Origin: Halalkalibacter wakoensis JCM 9140
GTDB lineage: Bacteria; Bacillota; Bacilli; Bacillales; Bacillaceae_D
Assembly: GCF_000513095.1 (NCBI RefSeq)
Contig: NZ_BAUT01000015.1
Location: 1-64,000, forward strand
Length of the DNA: 64,000 nucleotides
Reading direction: 5' to 3'
The notes below the pieces were generated by a model, which did not search any database, had not been told where the DNA came from, and saw only the letters and a list, made by a program, of their open reading frames with translations. Below are positions 62,698 to 64,000 of the stretch, one piece after another; the stretch's first letter is position 1, and the number at the start of each line of letters is the position of its first letter. The position numbers and the translations under genes were made by a program.

Positions 62698-63309
62698 TTG
62701 ATTGAATATGTTTTTGGGAAATTAGTTGATATAGAAACGCAATACATCGTAATGGATGTAAATGGGATGGGCTACCAAATTTATTGTCCAAATCCTTATC
62801 GTTTCCAAAGTCAGGTAGAACAGACGATTCGTGTTTATACCTATCAATATGTCAGGGAAGACATATTACGTTTGTACGGTTTTGAGTCAAAAAAGGAGCG
62901 TGCTTTGTTTGAGAAGTTGTTAAACGTTTCTGGTATTGGACCAAAGGGTGCCTTAGCGATTTTGGCCACCGGCGAACCTGAGCATGTTGTTCATGCAATT
63001 GAAGAAGAAGATGAAGCGTTTTTAGTGAAATTTCCTGGAGTAGGAAAGAAAACGGCAAGACAAATTATCTTAGATCTAAAAGGGAAACTTGATGATTTTG
63101 CTCCAAATTTATTTAATCAAGGCAAGGAAGTCTTACAAGTTAAAAAAGGCAAGATTGAAAATCAAGCCCTAGAAGAGGCGTTCGAAGCATTACAAGCTCT
63201 AGGTTATGTAGAGAGAGAATTAAAGAAGGTGCGTCCGGTTTTAGAAAAGGACGATATGACAACAGATGCTTACATTAAAAAAGCTTTACAGTTATTATTA
63301 AAGGTGTAA
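62698..63309 (+). CDS. ruvA: Holliday junction protein RuvA
   Basis: RuvA binds Holliday junctions and loads the RuvB motor. The 203-residue protein has the N-terminal OB fold (1-63, [30 protein letters not shown]), two helix-hairpin-helix motifs ([16 protein letters not shown] and [23 protein letters not shown]), and the C-terminal RuvB-binding domain. TTG start with a ggagaggga site. Confidence 0.95.
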   Translation: MIEYVFGKLVDIETQYIVMDVNGMGYQIYCPNPYRFQSQVEQTIRVYTYQYVREDILRLYGFESKKERALFEKLLNVSGIGPKGALAILATGEPEHVVHAIEEEDEAFLVKFPGVGKKTARQIILDLKGKLDDFAPNLFNQGKEVLQVKKGKIENQALEEAFEALQALGYVERELKKVRPVLEKDDMTTDAYIKKALQLLLKV

Positions 63310-63324
63310 AAAGGAGGGATGAAG

Positions 63325-64000
63325 ATGGATGAACGAATGGTTTCCGCTGAAGAACAAGGATTGGAAGATTCTCTCGATCAGCAAGTCCGTCCCATTACAC
63401 TCCACCAATACATAGGTCAAGAAAAAGTAAAGAAGAACCTTGAAGTGTTTATGGAAGCGGCGAAAATGCGTGAAGAATGCCTAGATCATGTTCTGTTATA
63501 CGGACCACCTGGGCTAGGGAAGACGACATTATCGGGGATTATCGCCACTGAGATGGGTGTTCAAATGAGGACTACCTCTGGTCCGGCCATAGAAAGGCCT
63601 GGAGATTTGGCAGCTATCTTAACAGCTCTTGAACCTGGAGATGTGTTATTTATAGATGAGATTCACCGTTTAAATAGGATGGTTGAAGAAGTTCTCTATC
63701 CTGCGATGGAAGATTTTTGCTTAGATATTGTCATTGGGAAAGGACCAACTGCCAGATCAGTACGATTAGATTTACCACCTTTTACTCTTGTTGGTGCAAC
63801 AACAAGAGCAGGGATGTTATCAGCTCCATTGCGTGATCGTTTTGGAGTACTGGCAAGGTTAGAATATTACACAGAAGATGAGCTAGCCATTATCGTTAAA
63901 AGAACGGCTGAAATTTTTAATACGGAAATTGATGAGGAAGCGGCTGATGAAATAGCTAGGCGCTCTCGGGGGACGCCACGAATTGCGAACAGATTGCTAA
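63325..64000 (+). CDS. ruvB: Holliday junction helicase RuvB, 3' part outside window
   Basis: The AAA+ motor for branch migration. The visible 225 residues contain the N-terminal [20 protein letters not shown], Walker [10 protein letters not shown], Walker [11 protein letters not shown], sensor 1 GATTRAGML and the arginine-finger region PLRDRFG. The frame is open to the window edge, about 110 residues short of the usual 335. It starts 15 bases after ruvA behind an aaaggagg site. Confidence 0.95.
   Translation, partial: MDERMVSAEEQGLEDSLDQQVRPITLHQYIGQEKVKKNLEVFMEAAKMREECLDHVLLYGPPGLGKTTLSGIIATEMGVQMRTTSGPAIERPGDLAAILTALEPGDVLFIDEIHRLNRMVEEVLYPAMEDFCLDIVIGKGPTARSVRLDLPPFTLVGATTRAGMLSAPLRDRFGVLARLEYYTEDELAIIVKRTAEIFNTEIDEEAADEIARRSRGTPRIANRLL

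Noticed and set aside
1-64000. CRISPR arrays, tRNA and rRNA genes, prophage structural genes
   Set aside because: None seen: no regularly spaced repeats with unique spacers, no tRNA or rRNA sequence recognised, and no phage head or tail genes.

Overview
The window reads as chromosomal DNA of a low-GC, endospore-forming Bacillaceae member, probably a relative of the alkaliphilic Bacillus / Alkalihalobacillus / Halalkalibacter group. The support is an alpha/beta SASP, Spo0B, SafA, CoxA, BofC, several SscA/YjcZ micro-proteins, ScoC/Hpr, EcsABC, a complete Lia envelope-stress operon, and gene blocks whose order matches Bacillus subtilis (yheA-yheB, yhaM-yhaL-prsA-hpr-yhaH-serC-hit-ecsABC, hmoB-pbpF-hemEHY, spo0B-obg-pheB-pheA, niaR-nadS/nadBCA-safA-coxA-bofC-ruvAB). 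The genus is inferred from memory of gene order, not from a search.

Layout. 1-3.37 kb: right-hand part of a mobile element (TnpC-like gene and three unknown cargo genes) that ends inside, and truncates, a lemA gene. 3.8-5.9 kb: an IsdG-like monooxygenase with a helical partner, and isoaspartyl dipeptidase. 6.1-11.4 kb: an acyl-CoA dehydrogenase / acyl-CoA carboxylase operon resembling leucine catabolism, preceded by a cre-like site and a 14-bp palindrome. 11.8-17.8 kb: SASP, yhe genes, YhaX, and a second YidC insertase preceded by a MifM-like leader. 18.7-20.8 kb: CssRS-like secretion-stress two-component system. 20.9-32.2 kb: yhaM-yhaL-prsA, scoC, serC, hit, ecsABC. 32.3-37.7 kb: ccdA and liaIHGFSR. 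38-45.7 kb: hmoB, pbpF, an EAL protein and hemEHY. 45.7-46.6 kb: a run of tiny minus-strand genes. 46.6-49.2 kb: SsuABC-type ABC importer. 49.5-52.8 kb: spo0B-obg-pheB-pheA. 53.7-59 kb: NiaR, NadS and NadBCA around a shared regulatory region. 59.2 kb to the end: safA, coxA, bofC, ruvA and the start of ruvB.

The most interesting signal is at 16.7-17.0 kb. An 89-codon ORF with one N-terminal membrane segment and a C-terminal acidic cluster lies directly upstream of a YidC-type insertase gene, and its last codons can pair with and hide the insertase Shine-Dalgarno sequence. This is the architecture of the B. subtilis MifM/YidC2 translation-arrest sensor, in a peptide without obvious sequence similarity to MifM. 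Other points of interest are the element inside lemA, a 28-codon gene with its own promoter and tandem terminators, a structured unannotated segment near 25.1 kb, and several families of palindromic intergenic repeats.

Caution: six genes (acyl-CoA dehydrogenase, biotin carboxylase, cssR, liaF, ssuB, coxA) each carry a single 1-nt indel, mostly in homopolymer runs, with otherwise intact coding on both sides. Sequencing error is the simplest explanation; they are listed as broken genes with the full span given.
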